Of a DNA stretch of 64,000 bases, positions 22,364 through 36,693 are shown piece by piece. Origin of the DNA: Batillaria attramentaria (lineage: Eukaryota > Mollusca > Gastropoda > Batillariidae); contig JACVVK020000150.1 of the NCBI GenBank assembly GCA_018292915.2, positions 774,501 through 838,500 on the forward strand, in the 5' to 3' direction. The position numbers and the translations under genes are program-made. Position 1 is the stretch's first letter; each line of letters begins with the position of its first letter. The notes under the pieces were generated by a model. It did not search any database. It was given only the letters and a program-made list of their open reading frames with translations, and was not told where the DNA came from.

Positions 22364-25300
22364 ACATTTCCTGGAGTGCAAGCCCACAAAAAGGTGGGTT
22401 GATTTACAGAGGGACAGCATTAAACAGGGAAATAAAAAGAAATATACTTACTGCTCAGCTATCTTTTTCATCCCTGATAGTATGCACGTAATCCAAAGTT
22501 GGTAATCCGTATTGAAAAGGCACAGTAATCCACACTTCACGATGGTAATCCACAGAAAGAAACACTTAATCCATCATTCGTATCCAAGATCTGCTGAATC
22601 TGAAACAGAAAATATGAACTTTGCAATCGTCCTGGAAGAAGCTACTGCCATCCAAAAGTACAGTGTATGCAGATACAGTAGAATTAACTGAATAGCTTCT
22701 GCCCCCCCCCCCCCCCCACTCACCCGCCCGCCACCCACCACCAAGTTACCTACCTTATTGGGAAGGAAGTGTCTAAACAATAACCGGTTGTCAAACATGT
22801 ATGGCTACAGATTGTAACTAAATTCAGACAGGTATCTGTGCTTGCACAAGTTTATCAGAAACATGGAGAAAAAGTGACTAGATTGGTTCAAATTTTTTAA
22901 CATCTAATGCAAACCATCAACAAATGCACGAAAAGCTGCACTTCAAAAGCACACACAAAACGTCCATAATGGCTGGTCTTCAACCCTTCACCTTGTCGTT
23001 GGATTATTTTTTAATAAGCGGCACATCGGTGTCTGGTTATCTCAGGTGCCGCTGTGATCCGATCTACCACTGGTCCGCCCATGTCATGAGCGAGACTCAG
23101 ACAGGTGACCGGGGCCAGCATGTCATTGCTATGACTCACAACGTTCGCTATACCCATGTACGCGCTGCCACCCGCAAATCGTCTGCGCCCCCTTTATCCA
23201 GGTTCTCATGCCCCCACATATGCAACAAAGACACTCGCCCAGCCAAGCAGCCAAAGACACATGCCAGGAATAACTTGTCCTAAAGGGCCAAAAGCCATAG
23301 GACGTAAAGCAAGCTAATGATGATGATCACATATATATTCAAACATCCAAGGTGGTTTACACGCATCACCCAGGTCCCTACATGTATGGGCTCCTCGTCC
23401 CAAAGACACACAGTGTAGACTATATTATAAGAAACTGTGAAACAAGAAAACTTCCCCTTTACACAAAAAGTAAGCAATCACTTGGCAAACGTTTTGTTTT
23501 CTACTAAAGGACACAACAATTTCCCTTTCAATCTGAATGAACGTGTTCTGAACACCTGACAAATGCAGTAAAAATATGCTGCCATCCCCCCCCCCCCCCT
23601 CCTCCGTCCGATGTCAGTGTTACTGTTAGAAATAGTGATGGCTAGAAATGGTGTATCTGATGAAAAACAAAAGGCAAACAAATATACATATATATGTATG
23701 TTTTCACTTTTTGAAGTAATAAATGCTGAGGAATTTGCTTACAGCGGCAGTATTCAAAAATCTCCTGCTGGACCTCTGAAAGCAGTCCCTGGTAACGCCG
23801 CAAAGACCATGAACGCGGCCAACCAAGAAAGGGGGCAATAGCAATCGACAGAAACGCTGGAGAACGGGCAGGCAACTCCAGCAGCTTTCACTCAATTGCA
23901 GAGAGATGGTTGCAGCCCCTGTACCAACATGGAAAAGTTATTCCGCTCGACTTCGGCAGAAACAAACCAGTGTCATCAACGGCGTTTCTTTAGATATTTT
24001 TCAACGCAAACGCCTAATCCAACCTTTCTTTCTTATTTTCCTTTGTTTCTTTGGCAGTCTCTCTGAAAAATGTCATTTAAATATCTGAACTGACAGAGAC
24101 CTAGATCGAGACAGGCTTTCATCATCATATTCATAGTATTCCAAAACATACAATCCGAGTTTTCACCACACAAACATACATATATCTTTGCTATTAGTAT
24201 TACGCATACCTTGCTTTCACGATTGTTTTCCTAAAACGCTTGAATTGAATTGAACGCTACAATTGCAGATCACCAGCCCCTGCTTTGTCCCATTTTTCAG
24301 CAGGAAATCTGGCCAGATATTCATCTTTTTCAGCATGGATATTTTCACACTCATTTTCATTATATTATACATGTTTATGTAACTCTTAGATGTCTCGCAA
24401 ATACAGTGCTCCAAGATAACATGTCAAATCCCTTCACAAAGAAAGTTATGGGGAGCTACTGATGACACCCCAGCCTGCCTTCACCTTATGAGAAAAGCTC
24501 ACGTGTGTAAAAAAGAAAATCACATTTCATAATAATTCTGAAAGGCATCATGGAAATAAAAACCACTGGATAGTTAAATACACATCTACACTGGCATCAG
24601 TCATCTGTAAGCTCAAGTTAGTTATTTCACTCTGAGCAACCCAGGAAACAAGCCCCCAACCAAAACAGTTCTAAGCATTAATTGTTACCCAAACTGATAT
24701 ATTGTCATCCCATTGCCCTTCCATAAACCAGGATGAAACAGGGTTACAAATGGTGAACTACGTAACTGCCCAACATAAAGCAAAACAAACAACAACAACA
24801 AAACCACAAACAAACAACAACAACAAAATCCACCACGACCTTCACATCTTGATGGATGAACTACACCTACCAAATTGCAAACATTAAATAAACATGTATT
24901 TGAGTATATATTTAAATCATGTCAGAATCTGTGATCACCCGGGCCGACACTGTGTGGCCACAATGCAGGTTGACAAAGGCTGTGGACTGCAATCAATGTG
25001 GCCGGTGCTTTATCGGAGCCTGGTGAGTCACACTCACAGCATAGCGGGACACCCCCGGTCTAATGAGAGTCCTAACTACGGCTTGGCATCTTTTGCCCAA
25101 CCACTGTTATTTCGGCAGTGCTGTCGCTGGAACATGTGCAAATGGCAGAGTGCTGCAGACAGGCCAAATTACAGCGATTTGTTACATTACTGGCAATAAG
25201 TCAGCTGGAGGATAACAAACAGTACCGACGGGCACAGCATGTTAGGGGGTTCACGGCATTAACATTGCCAAACTATTATCTGCCTGTTTGTCTTGCGGAA

Positions 25301-28265
25301 AGTCACTGTTCTGCCCAGTGTTTTCAGTGAAATGCTTTAAAAATATATATGTATTTTCCTACTGTCCCTCTTCAACTGAGAGTGCATTAAAAACAGATTA
25401 AAATGACTGTCACACAAACTAATGAGCAATCAGAAAGCCTGTTGTTTTCTAGATCAAGCTGATCAGCTTATCTAATAAACAAAGAAGCAAAAGCAACTGT
25501 AAAGAAAACACGTTGAAGAGTATGAGAAAGTCACATACCAGTACTTAAGGGCAGTTAATTACCCTGGAAACGACCCCAGTCTGCGACACGAGAAAGCAGG
25601 AAAGTATTGCTGGCTGTACAGTGTCTCCCTTCGAACTGTCTGCACGTCCCTGCTGCGAGAGGACTAACGCCAGACGGCGTGTCACCACACAATACAGACC
25701 CGGACTGGCCACACTTGGAACCGCCTGGATCTGTCTGCTCACGGACAAAGGGGCCGAGTTGTCACAGACAATTCCTTTGTCCCCTACCCCAGCCAGCAAA
25801 ACGATTGTTCGTCTTTTTCTGCAGGCATGGCGAAAGAAGGGAGTGGGAAAGGCTGGACGCAAGAGCAGGGTACGATGACATCATCACACGCGAACGAACG
25901 CGACAGATGGGGACGTTCACGGCCAATCAAGACGGAACAAAGAGATCGTTCGTAGTTCATTCCTTTAGCTGGTGCCCCCCCCCCCCACCCCCTCTCTCTT
26001 TCTCTTTTCCCTTACAACCCTGCTCTTTTCTTCTTCGCAGGAAAAATCTCCACGTCAGAACGTAAGTCTTTAATAGTTGGAAAAAATAATACCAAACCTA
26101 CTCATGCCAACAATTCTTTATACTGAACACACGAACTTAAACATGAAGTTCTAAAATAATTTTGAAAAGTGCAGGAGTCACAGTCCTACACTGTGATTTA
26201 GCCTGTAAAGTGCGGCAGTTGAGAGAGACAAGTATGACTGTGAGTGTGAACATGACAGAATAACTTCATTGTGGTTGTGCCAGTGCCTCTGTTTCTGTTG
26301 TTAGTTTGTTTTTTTGGGGGGGTTTGTTGTTTTTTTACACTAGCATGGATATATATATATATATATATAATTATATTAATTAAAAAAAATTAAACTAATG
26401 CAGTACAACTGCTAGTAGCAGGGGGTGAAGCATTGATTAGACTGTCGTCTAGATACTAGTTTTCATTCACTCTTTATCCCTGTGAGTGTGAGCACTCTTC
26501 ACCTCATAACTGCAGTCAGTCTTACTGTGAGAGTGAGATTCTCACAAAAGACCCGAGCACATCATTCATTTTTTTTAAATATAAAATCTGTTAACAGTAA
26601 CACTTACACACGAAGCAAAAAACTAAAACATAGATCTACTAACTCCAGCGACCATGACTACGTAAGTATGCACCAACTCTCGACTAACTTTTACGCAAAC
26701 AGCTGACTAATTTGGAAAGAAAATAAAATGCTTCATACTTTTAAAAGTGACACTGCCCACCCCCCCCCCCCCCCCCCCAAAAAAAAAAAAACCAGCTAGT
26801 GTGGCAGTTGCAAACCAAAATAAACCAGTCACCAAATCTTAATGTACACTTTTTACAACACAATCTTTTCAAACTGCCACGATAACATGAATTACTTCAT
26901 TTCCAAGTGGTCTGAGAACAAAGCACTCGTGGACTAGTGCGTGAAATGTATACGACGTTGTGAAGATAAGAGGCAGGCATCGCCAAGGCACCTAAACCCA
27001 GCCGCCAGGCCAAAGTCACTTTCTTCTGTCATCCTGGTGAAGCAGGAAACCTGTAGGCTCTTATCACCAGCATCAGAAAGCCCGCCTATCCTAGAAAGGC
27101 GAGAAGCGGGATCCAATTCCCGCTCATGTCGTGGTGCCGACGACAGCAGTAGTTCTGTCAGCAAGCCAGGCCACGTTCCCTGACTGCAGCAGGATCGGCA
27201 CAAGAGGCAGGCGGGCAAGACGCTGGCTGGCAAAGGCAAGCCCTGTCTCCTGTCCTCAGACGTCTCTAAATACCGCCCTGATCCTCTCCACCCCACTCCG
27301 CCACTTGATGGCAATCGCGTTTGCATTTGTCTTTATTCCTCCTTCATACAATTCACTGCGATCGACAGCCTTAGCGCCATTCCACATTCCTGCACAGCAG
27401 CTGTCTTGGTGGCCTTTATGTTAAGCACCATGCCAGAGGGCCAAACCTTTCCACCAGACATGAGTGATAGAAAAATTGTCACATAGCAGACGATGGCACC
27501 GTCTGATTACAGGTATTATCTTTGACTGCTGCATTTGTGGGGCAGTTCTAGAAATCCACAAAAGCAAAGAATCACTGTAATGGAGATGAAATGTGTATGA
27601 ATTTTAGATTATGATACTCATGTCATGTATTTTCTCTCCCTTTTTTTGCAAACATGCATGACTTGTAAAGTCACCAGATGCACATAAACAAGGAATCCTT
27701 TTTGGGTCAGTCTGATCACTATCTCTCATGTTAAACCACATGGAAAAGAGAGCACGTTTTGATGGCTCTTGTAACACTGATTTTTAGAGTATCAGTACAA
27801 ACCAATTCAAACGGGCAGCTATGGAAGCACTGGAAAAATTAACAGACTGTCAATGTTTCATGTTCAGCACTCGTAGCGCATGTGGTTTATGAGAGGATAC
27901 CAATGTTTCAACAATACATCATTTCTGACAAAATTTATTTCCCTGACCAAAAGGTCTCGTTACCAACTATCATTATAATTTATACCGAGATTGGTGTTTC
28001 ATAGTAAATGTGGTTTATAAGAAAATGTCAAGTCCCCCTAAGGCGTACATATATATATAGCAATTGATTTTGTGACCCTGTGACCCAGGCTTATAGACAA
28101 GGTCATTTGCAATGGTATGCCAAAAAGATTAAAGAACCTCACACCAACCGTGACTCTACCACGTTTGACTAGGTAATTCTTTGTCATTTTTAAGTAAATA
28201 CGACAAGAATGTCAAAACGGCTGCTGACTTCAAATTAACTTTACATACACATGCTTGTAATGAGA
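21199..28265. other. No gene seen
   Basis: Contains (CT)n at 21582-21615, (GT)n at 22294-22362, (AT)n at 26347-26370 and poly-C tracts near 22700, 23587, 25977 and 26760. The stretch 24900-25330 is low in repeats and evenly composed. A possible 21-base plus-strand microexon is at 26041. I recognise no protein domain in any frame. Confidence 0.5.
22294..22362 (+). repeat. (GT)n microsatellite
   Basis: About 34 uninterrupted GT units. Confidence 0.96.
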
Positions 28266-30150
28266 CGCATCATACTTCTTCACTGATCTCACACAAGAGA
28301 CAACCTTGGGCACTTTCTCTTGCACACGTCAAGTGATTCACTACAAAGCTGAAAATGTTATAAATACATCCTGAGAATGCTAACAGGTGTAATAGTTTTG
28401 TGCTGACTTTCAAACTGCGTAGTGTGTCCCTGGAGAGGTCCCACCCCACAGAGACTTTCATGGGCAAGAAAGTAGCGGTGACAAGATTCTCAATAAAGGC
28501 AACAAGGGATTGGGGGCCAGCATAAATAATTGATTGGGCCCTGGGAAGCCGATGCAGCCAGCCAGGCAAAGTTTTATTACCGCATGGCCACTCCCAGTGG
28601 ACTCTGCTCATGAATGATGCACAGCCATTTACAGCTTCTCTCTTATTCCAACGCACCCTGGCCAAATGGAAACCAACGCTACCTACCTCTCAGCCACGCT
28701 GTGCAGCAATAAGCTTTTGAGCATTGAACGTGTGTAGTGGTACAAAAGCATGAAGACAAAAATGCGAATGGCGCTGCTGAAAGACATTCCCTACACGTCG
28801 TCTCCCTGCCCCCCCCCCCCCCCCCCCACTCACAGTTGAAATGCAGTGCTTTCCAACACGGAGAAATAATTGGTAAAATCTCTGTACTTTAATTGGAAAT
28901 GCTGTCTGTGAAGATCTTACATCTATTCCTGTCATTCGAGCCACTCCTAGGAAACTCTCCTTGCTCGTGGCTGGCGTTAGTCACAGCCGCTAAAGTACCA
29001 TTCCTGATTAGTAATACCGTAGTATAACCAAAGACCTTGGAATCAGATGTTTCCAAGATCTTTGGTATAACTGACATCTACAACGCCATAGTTCTTCTTG
29101 CTGGCCCAACTGAATGACGCACAGGCAAGGTTGTCAGCATAACCCGTTTAAAAGCATCGCCTATCACTTTCAACGCTCCAAGAAGACCCACACGATTTCC
29201 TACCCCACTCTCCGACCTACTCTCCCTCAAAGTCAAAGCAGCCGAGGGCGTCTGGGGCCGTCATTTCTCATTAATCTCTGCCAAGTTACATTAGGTAACT
29301 TCAAACCATCTTAATGCGCTGTTACTTAAATCGTGCTCACTCCACCTGCACACATCATGAAATGGCTGCAACACTACCGGTAAGTGAATGTCGCTTCAGG
29401 TCACACTAAACATCTCGTTCATACTCGTAGTGTTAATCGCTAATTACCTAAGGTAAGAGATAACCAAATCTAATCATAGTGCCCAGCTGGTCAGCCAGGA
29501 TGTCGGCAAATTACTGCTAATGCCAGACTACGCTTTGAGAAAACAACGAAGGGGTCTATTTTGAAACAAAGACTCGAGTGAATGACCAAACTTGAGTATC
29601 AATTCTGACTTTGGAAGAAAACGCCCAATTTTACCGGACTACGTTCTCTCCGTCCAGAGGCAATAATTACCAAGTGCAGACTTTCTTCGAAAACTTCGCA
29701 AAGACGTGTGCAAAAATCCGCAGAACGCGTCCAACAGTGTGGGCAAGCACTATGAATATTCATAACAAAGCGACAAGAAACTACTCCCGTCAGAGCAAAG
29801 CACCAAGATCCTCGGGAGATAATTTACAGATAATTGCGGAAGATTTTCACACAAGCGCCAGGCGCGAGGTTTGCATAATCAGTGCTTTCAGAATAAGCCC
29901 ACTTGAGCTGTGAGAGATGGCAATCGCTAGACGGCCCCCTCTTCCTGTCTTCACCCATGCTGTAAGCTGCGCAGCATTTGAATCAACCTCGTCCAAAGGT
30001 CTGTTGAGTGAAGTCCTCACTCACGGACAACCAACAGCCGCTTATAAGACGATGACACAGACCAATTGCCCAAAAGACCTCATTAGGGTTTTTTTCTTCC
30101 AACAATACAATGCGTATGGTAACACATTACAAATCAAATTCTGACCAATG
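28266..30150. other. Low-repeat block, candidate regulatory region
   Basis: Apart from one poly-C tract near 28810, this stretch lacks microsatellites and SINEs. It has several homeobox-like core sites (CTAATTACC near 29441, ATAATTGATTG near 28526) and an ATGAATATTCAT site near 29752. There is no open frame with recognisable similarity. Function is inference only. Confidence 0.3.
29021..29072. repeat. Short inverted repeat, 22-base arms with 8-base loop
   Basis: AGTATAACCAAAGACCTTGG... (29021-29042) pairs with 29051-29072 with four mismatches, one of which becomes G:U in a minus-strand RNA. Confidence 0.7.
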
Positions 30151-32756
30151 ATGCGGCCCCTGGTGAACTGTAAGTAATACCCTCACTACATTCCGTTGAA
30201 CTAAGTTTCCAGACAAAGAATTGTGTAAACATTTCAATGATATTGCACGCACTGTGCTTTGCCTTGGGCAGTCGATACATGTAGAGAAGTGGACCTACTG
30301 AATATTTCAAGTGTTCAAAACACTGAGGAATTCCAATCCTAAAGTCGCCCATCGGCTGATCAACACACCACATCAATGTACACTGTGCATACATGTACAT
30401 GTATACAAGTGTCATGATCACACAGATTTCATATCAGACGTTCACCATCCGCCTTTCAGAATGAAGCAAACAGCGTCCAAATCAGTCCATGTACTCATAC
30501 AGACCATTATGGGCTGATGAAACAAACCTTGAATCTGGTCAGTTCATACCCAGGAAATTTTGGAACTTTCTCAGTTCTGAAAATTCAAGTTCAACCCAAC
30601 GTTTTTGTCCAGACATCTCTTACAATTACAAGAGACCAACAAAACATTTTTAAGGCAGTTCTTTCTTGTTTCCAATCAAAAACTTTCATTCAGTCCCTAA
30701 ACTTGCTTGACATTTACCAAGGCTACCAATATATCACTATTTATCCGTGACATCAATCGAAGCCAAGAAGCTTGGCTACGCACTGGGCCGAGTCCTCTCC
30801 TGCACTTCTGCAGCCTGATCATGGGAGAGAGCGACGCTGGTGTGGAGGTGTACGCCGTCTGACGATGTCAGCAGCTTTTTTGCCACGTGCGGTCAGGCAC
30901 GCTAGCCAGCTCTCTCTGATCACAGCCAGGTGGGCCGGTCACCTGATGCCAGCTCCGTCAACACATCATATTCCTCCATCATTGCCAGATGACTGAAAAC
31001 AAGCTCTGGCTACCTACACTTACCTGTTCATGCCCTCCGGCTGCCATATCACTGGCACTATGCGAAAGCCTGGACTTGTGTGACACTGATCGGCACTAGT
31101 CAAAGTAGCAGAATCATCATCCAAACTATGACTTACCAAAGAGCCAAGCAGATCGCGCTGCTGGTGATTACACACTCATTCAGTGAATGTTTTGAGTGTG
31201 AAGCAGACGGGAATGGTACTCCAGATTATGAGGTTCACGCTGTTGGTTTCATAGCCCCAAGAACATGCGTCCAAATCAGGTTGGCTGTTCTGCTACTCCA
31301 TGATTATCTCTTAGGTCAGTGGTAGGTGGGTGTTGCAATATCAAAAACCTGCACACACATAAAAGATCGACCATTCACTTCAAACACAATGAAACCTTCA
31401 ATTTCACCTCGCACAGAAACTGCACAAATGGTACCTCAGTGGTTACACAAAAGTATTGCCTGTGTGCCTGTGACTCGATCAAGAGTCACTTGCGAGAAAA
31501 TTCCCAACAAATATCCTATAAATTAAACCGCAGCTTGTGCTCCTGGTATGGCCAGTCTAGTTCATTAGTTGCAACAATAGTCAACGCTACTCATGACGAA
31601 CACTGGCGTTTTCTAAACACAGACATGTCTTTATCTGTTGCAAATTTGGTACGGCTTAAGGCTTGAACGAGGTCTACCATGGAGAAACAAAGAGGAGAAA
31701 TATCTCGTATGGATTCTATTGATACACGCAGATTCCACGCGCCTGCAAGCTAATACCTTTATACCAGATTACGGAGACAACAAAGGCATTGTTGCGGCAT
31801 GCCTGCTGAAGTACGATGTACGGTGGAAATTTCAGCCTAATTCTCCTCCACCACCCTTTTCACGGCCAATGGAAACATGGAAAGTTTAGTGTAGTATGTT
31901 CCACAGTAAGGTGTATGTCTGAAACATGTTCGTGGGAGAAGCGCGCGGGGGGGGTGGGGGGTGGGAACAACACCCACCGCAGCTGTTACACTTACTTTAA
32001 TCACTTTCCTGAGAGATTCTGCGTACGCGCGCGTGTTTAATGGTGTGTGTGTGGGGGGGGGGGGGGGAATCTCTGTGGCCACCAGAAAGGAACATGAAAA
32101 ATATCGACCATGTATCATGTAAGACAGATTGTATTTTTCACGAACAGCATAGGCCGCCTGCAGTGCCACTATAGTATAACGTGGCCCACTACTGCATACA
32201 GCTGCCTTGGGCGCACTCTTCTCTTTAGAGCAAAACAATGGCAGTCTCCGCTCACACATTGCCACCATCTACAGATTTCTTCCTGTTCCGCAGCCCCCCC
32301 CCCCCCCCCCCTTGCCGTTTTCTGACCCGAGGGCAGACACGTGGGGAACCTGCGGAACCAAAAGCGCGCAGGTTGGAGAGGTGTGCGGCAGCGGCCAGAC
32401 TGTGGCTCTCCATGCACTGGAGAAGTGTATAAATACATGTGCGGATTTTTGGTCCACATCATTGCCATGACCACAACTAAATGACGTTTAATCACTAAAA
32501 TCAACATAAAGAATTCAATAACATTAATAAATAGTATTTTTTTTTTTTTAAACCTATCATTTCAAACAAGACTGTGACAAAGTTGTTATCGTTTGATATT
32601 GTAAGCATTTCCGCCACTTTTTACGCGACAATCATTAAAACTGATCATTTGCAGGCAGTGCATCGGTACGCCTTCGTCACTGTTCTCGGATAGGCCACGG
32701 GCGTGCCTACTGTAAGGAAAACTTGAAAAACTATTACAATACCCCTTTTCGTTGCA

Positions 32757-32759
<3 letters not shown>

Positions 32760-32816
<57 letters not shown>
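32760..32816 (+). repeat. (GT)n microsatellite
   Basis: About 28 GT units followed by GAGATAGAGAGA. Confidence 0.95.
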
Positions 32817-32818
<2 letters not shown>

Positions 32819-34632
32819 ATAGAGAGAAGCGGTGCTTCTCAAGCAACCAAACAATGTAGCACTGGTGACGGTGAAGTATGATGAACGTCTAATGTAGATT
32901 TTTGTGTGTTGCCCGAAGCACAGAAAACTTGTTGCAGGCTCTGCGCTTCCGACCTGCGGGTTCAACTTCAGACGTAGACAAAGCCGCTTTCTCCTTCAGC
33001 AGCTTCTCGCCCGGTGTTTCGTGTTTACTTTACACAATGCAATTTGCAAACAGCAAATGGGCTTTTCATCTTTCAAGTCTTTATGCAGACGCGAGACTGA
33101 GGAAAGCCAGGAGCGGGAGATGGAGCGAGCCTGGCGTATGTGATGTCGAAAGCTATGGCTGCCATCCACAGCAACGGTAACAGTCAATATTTAGCCTATT
33201 GCCTGGGCGCATTAGCTTCTAAAACATCTGTGCATTTATGCAACAAACCACAAAACGACACGGATTAACGCTCTGCCACATTAACAGTGCGTCCCTTAGA
33301 AGATAAATGGAAAGTCTGTGTCCGTACAACGTGGAGAGGATGACAAAATAACGCGGCAGCTGTTCACTACCCCTTCTCTGAATCTCTCTCGCTCGCCCTC
33401 GTGTGTGCGTGTGTGTGTGTGTGTGTGCGCGCGTCCGCGGACTCGCTACAGATCACAGCTGTCACCACAATTTATCATTATAAGACGCATGCCCTTAGGA
33501 ACGTTAACTCACCAACCGGACAAGAGGCTGTGCTGCCCCCCCACCCCCCCCCCCCCCAAAAAAAAGGACGCTGTTAACTAACGAACTTCACAACTCAAAT
33601 CCCTTTGTTTACCTGCCCAGGAAACTGATGATTGCTGGAAATACATGTATGTTGTACAAAGCGGCATCAGCATTTTTTAACACGACAATCACTTGTTGCA
33701 GGCTACACTCGGCGGAGGATGATGGTTCCACTATGGGACGTGACACGACAAATCATTGTCTCTACTGTGAGGGCCGAGTGCTGGCCATGCTCCAACAGCG
33801 TCGACTGGCTGTAAAAACAAAGTAGGGGGAGTTCATCAGGCCGGGAGATCAATACACACCCTGTACAAACTAATCCACTCTCGCTACCTGGCAACCTGGC
33901 TATCTGCCGGCCCCGCCACTCTCAGTACCGCATCAATATGAATACAATGTGATATACATCAATGACTACACATCGATCTACACGGGGGTGGGCCCCGACC
34001 CTGTGAACTTTCAATCAGGCAAAGACAAAGTAACGCCAATCACTACACTACTAGAGCCAGGACGTGGAGCAAATCAATTCTCCTTGCTTCAAGCCCAGGC
34101 CTGTAGCCAACCATTCCACGCTCATAGACGCCATTGATTTCCCCCTTACCACTCAATAGGGGAACATTACGCCTCGATGAGGCCCGCTCCCACAACAACC
34201 GCAATGGTATTACTATTCCGCGTGCAGCTGTGTAAAAATTCATTGTAATGACGGTGCCGGGTTGGTCCGTCATTGAGCTTTCAACATGACTGGCCAAATG
34301 AAAACCCCTGTGACATGGTATCTCAACCCGCCCTGCCCTGCCCCTCACGCCGCGACCTTTCCTGCTGCACCAAGTGTCGGTTACTAATTCAGTTACAACC
34401 AAGGTATCCATCATCACACCACTTAGATACTTGGACAGTGTCAGCCTCTGTAATGCTGGCACTGAGCCAACAGAAGCAGCGGGACGCGGCGACCACACTG
34501 AGCGCTCTAGCAGTGCTGCAACAGTCGCAGATTTGAATGTTCGACCGCGGCTCCTTCTGTAACGCATTCCATTGTACTAATCATTCAGAGTATTCAGTTC
34601 GTGCGTACAGGCGCATGCACGAGCAGTAGGAG

Positions 34633-34680
34633 GGTGGCAGGGCGTTTGGGAGTTTAACGTCCTTTTCCACTACTCACGAG
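34633..34680 (-). mobile_element. SINE A, tail fragment
   Basis: GGCAGGGCGTTTGGGAG followed by TTTAACGTCCTTTTCCAC matches the tail of the other SINE A copies in minus orientation; the rest is missing. Confidence 0.65.
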
Positions 34681-36490
34681 CGGAAGTGTTCCAAGATACA
34701 TGTATAACGGTTTAGCCAGCAAAGATTAACCAGCCCGGTGAGAGTCAGTGATTATAGTAATACACAGTGCAGTTTCACAATAGCAGCTCAGCATCTAATT
34801 CAACTGGGAAACTAAGGGTCAACTAATGCTTGATGTGTTTCGTTTTCCCTAACCATATAATCAGTTACTTCAATTACTTCATTCGGCTATACTATGCTGT
34901 CAGTAATTGCACACTTAGAGTTTCAACAACTGATATCAGTCAGTCTTCAGGCCAGCCGGTTGATCATAAGGACGGGGCAGGTGTAAACCACTTTCCCACA
35001 CAACACTATACAGTGGCTGTGTACAGATTCATTGTATGATTGTGTTTGCACACCGAGACCAACGGAATGTATCAGGTGCTGACAGAGGACGAGGCATGGG
35101 ACTAAATTGGCATCTCTCTCTATTTCCCTCTCTCTCCCCGGCACTTGCCTAAGGCGTTGACAGGTAGCTGAGCCACTATCTTCTTCATTGCTCTATGCCA
35201 GTTTCTGGCAGCTTACTGGAGTGAGAACGCAGGGCAGCAAAGACCTGTAAACATCATCTTGCTTGCTTGTACTTCCGGACTGCAGTAACTGACTTTATAC
35301 GCTGACATCTACGCTGATGAGCCTGGCATTTATAGCTCAACTGGGCAGACTTTGAAAGTTGTAGAAAAAGAACGGCCGTTCAGAGTCAGACAACTGCTGA
35401 CGAGTACCTCGAGTGAAAATATTATGGCCTTCTGCAGAGCTGACGGCATGCATTTCCAGCACGCACGCTGGAAAAAAAAAGTGGAACTAACCGACTGGCA
35501 GCAGACCCGCACTGTTACTTTAAAAATACGGCATCCACACAAAACAAACACCGTACACCGCCAATAGTAATGGTAACTTACACTTGCCGGTCAGCTGCAG
35601 GAACACTTTTTCACAACGTACGGACAGCAAAACACTGGCAAAATGTAAATTTATGTCAATTAGACACGCATGACCTCACTGACTTAGATTATCACGGACT
35701 GTGTACAGCTTATCGAGTCTACCGACGTACTACGGTGTACATCACAGCCTGCTAGGGCCGGCTGTAAAAGCCTGACCATGCCGGCTGAAGTTTACAGCCG
35801 GTATACTCACAGACAGAGGAGTAACAGCGACCGCAAAAGAAGCGTACATGTATATATGCCCAATTTGAATACTCACAACTTGGCGCTCAAGCTATAAAGC
35901 ATCCGAGGTTGTAACTGTATCGTTCCAGTAGCAACATCAACAGGAAAAACAATCACACCATTCTCTCGCTAGCTTAGCACTGCGGCACACCTCTCGCCAG
36001 TCACAGAGTGAGTGAACGGATGCAAGTTTGCGCCTTCTGGCTTCCCCTGCTCTACCGGAGTGAAACAAGCGTGGAATCGCCCTGCGCAGAGAGCACAGTG
36101 TGCCTTCCAGAGGAGCCAAGTTGGTCAGTGAAATACCGTACAGTCTTCAGTCCCCTGTACGTCGATTCCCCGAGGACTGTCGCCCCTTCACCCCTCATCC
36201 CGTCCACGTCTCCAGCAGCACAAGTAATCAATGGCAACCCAATCGGAAACGATTTTTCACTGCTTCCACGTCCTTCTTCTGATGGAAACATCTTTCCAGC
36301 CAGGAACACATCTCTTCGGACTACGTCGGATTCCTCTAATTCAATCATTCCAGCTACGCACACACTGACATGATGTTCGCTGTCTGGTGTGCATCAGTCT
36401 TTCATCAGACTGTATGCAGCTGTATGAAACTGAATAATTGTAAGGACACGCTAGATTTCTAGTGAGAAGTCTCAGTTGCGCGTTGTGAAT

Positions 36491-36693
36491 CAGTTGTGGA
36501 TCGGGTGGGTGGGTGGGGGTTTAACGTCCTTTTCCACCACATACGGGTGATATCAAAGACGGGCCAACGATGAAAAAGCCAGCACAATATTTGGCCCCCG
36601 CCGGGATTCGAACTCATGACCCGCCGAGCATTGGAAATCCAACGCTCTACCATTCAGCCCATTCAGCGCAGGGCTCCCCCAGTTGAGGACCGG
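36491..36693 (-). mobile_element. SINE A, full copy with target duplication
   Basis: The body is 36505-36679, minus orientation: tail (GGTGGGTGGGG, TTTAACGTCCTTTTCCACC), GCCAGCACAATATTTGGCCCC, antisense B box GGGATTCGAACTC and head ending CCATTCAGCC...GGCTCCC. Flanks CAGTTGTGGATCGG and CAGTTGAGGACCGG (36491-36504 and 36680-36693) are a 14-base duplication with two changes. Confidence 0.85.

Larger units (their letters stand above)
30151..36490. other. No gene seen
   Basis: Holds (GT)n at 32760-32816, poly-G or poly-C tracts near 31950, 32052, 32295 and 33537, and a 3' fragment of SINE A at 34633-34680. The stretch 34100-34560 is fairly GC-rich with no recognised coding content. Open frames of 121-174 residues (31837-32268, 34043-34567, 36008-36373) show no domain. 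Confidence 0.5.

Noticed and set aside
34043..34567. 174-residue minus-strand frame
   Set aside because: Composition is irregular, there is no domain or splice support, and overlapping frames of similar length exist on the other strand.
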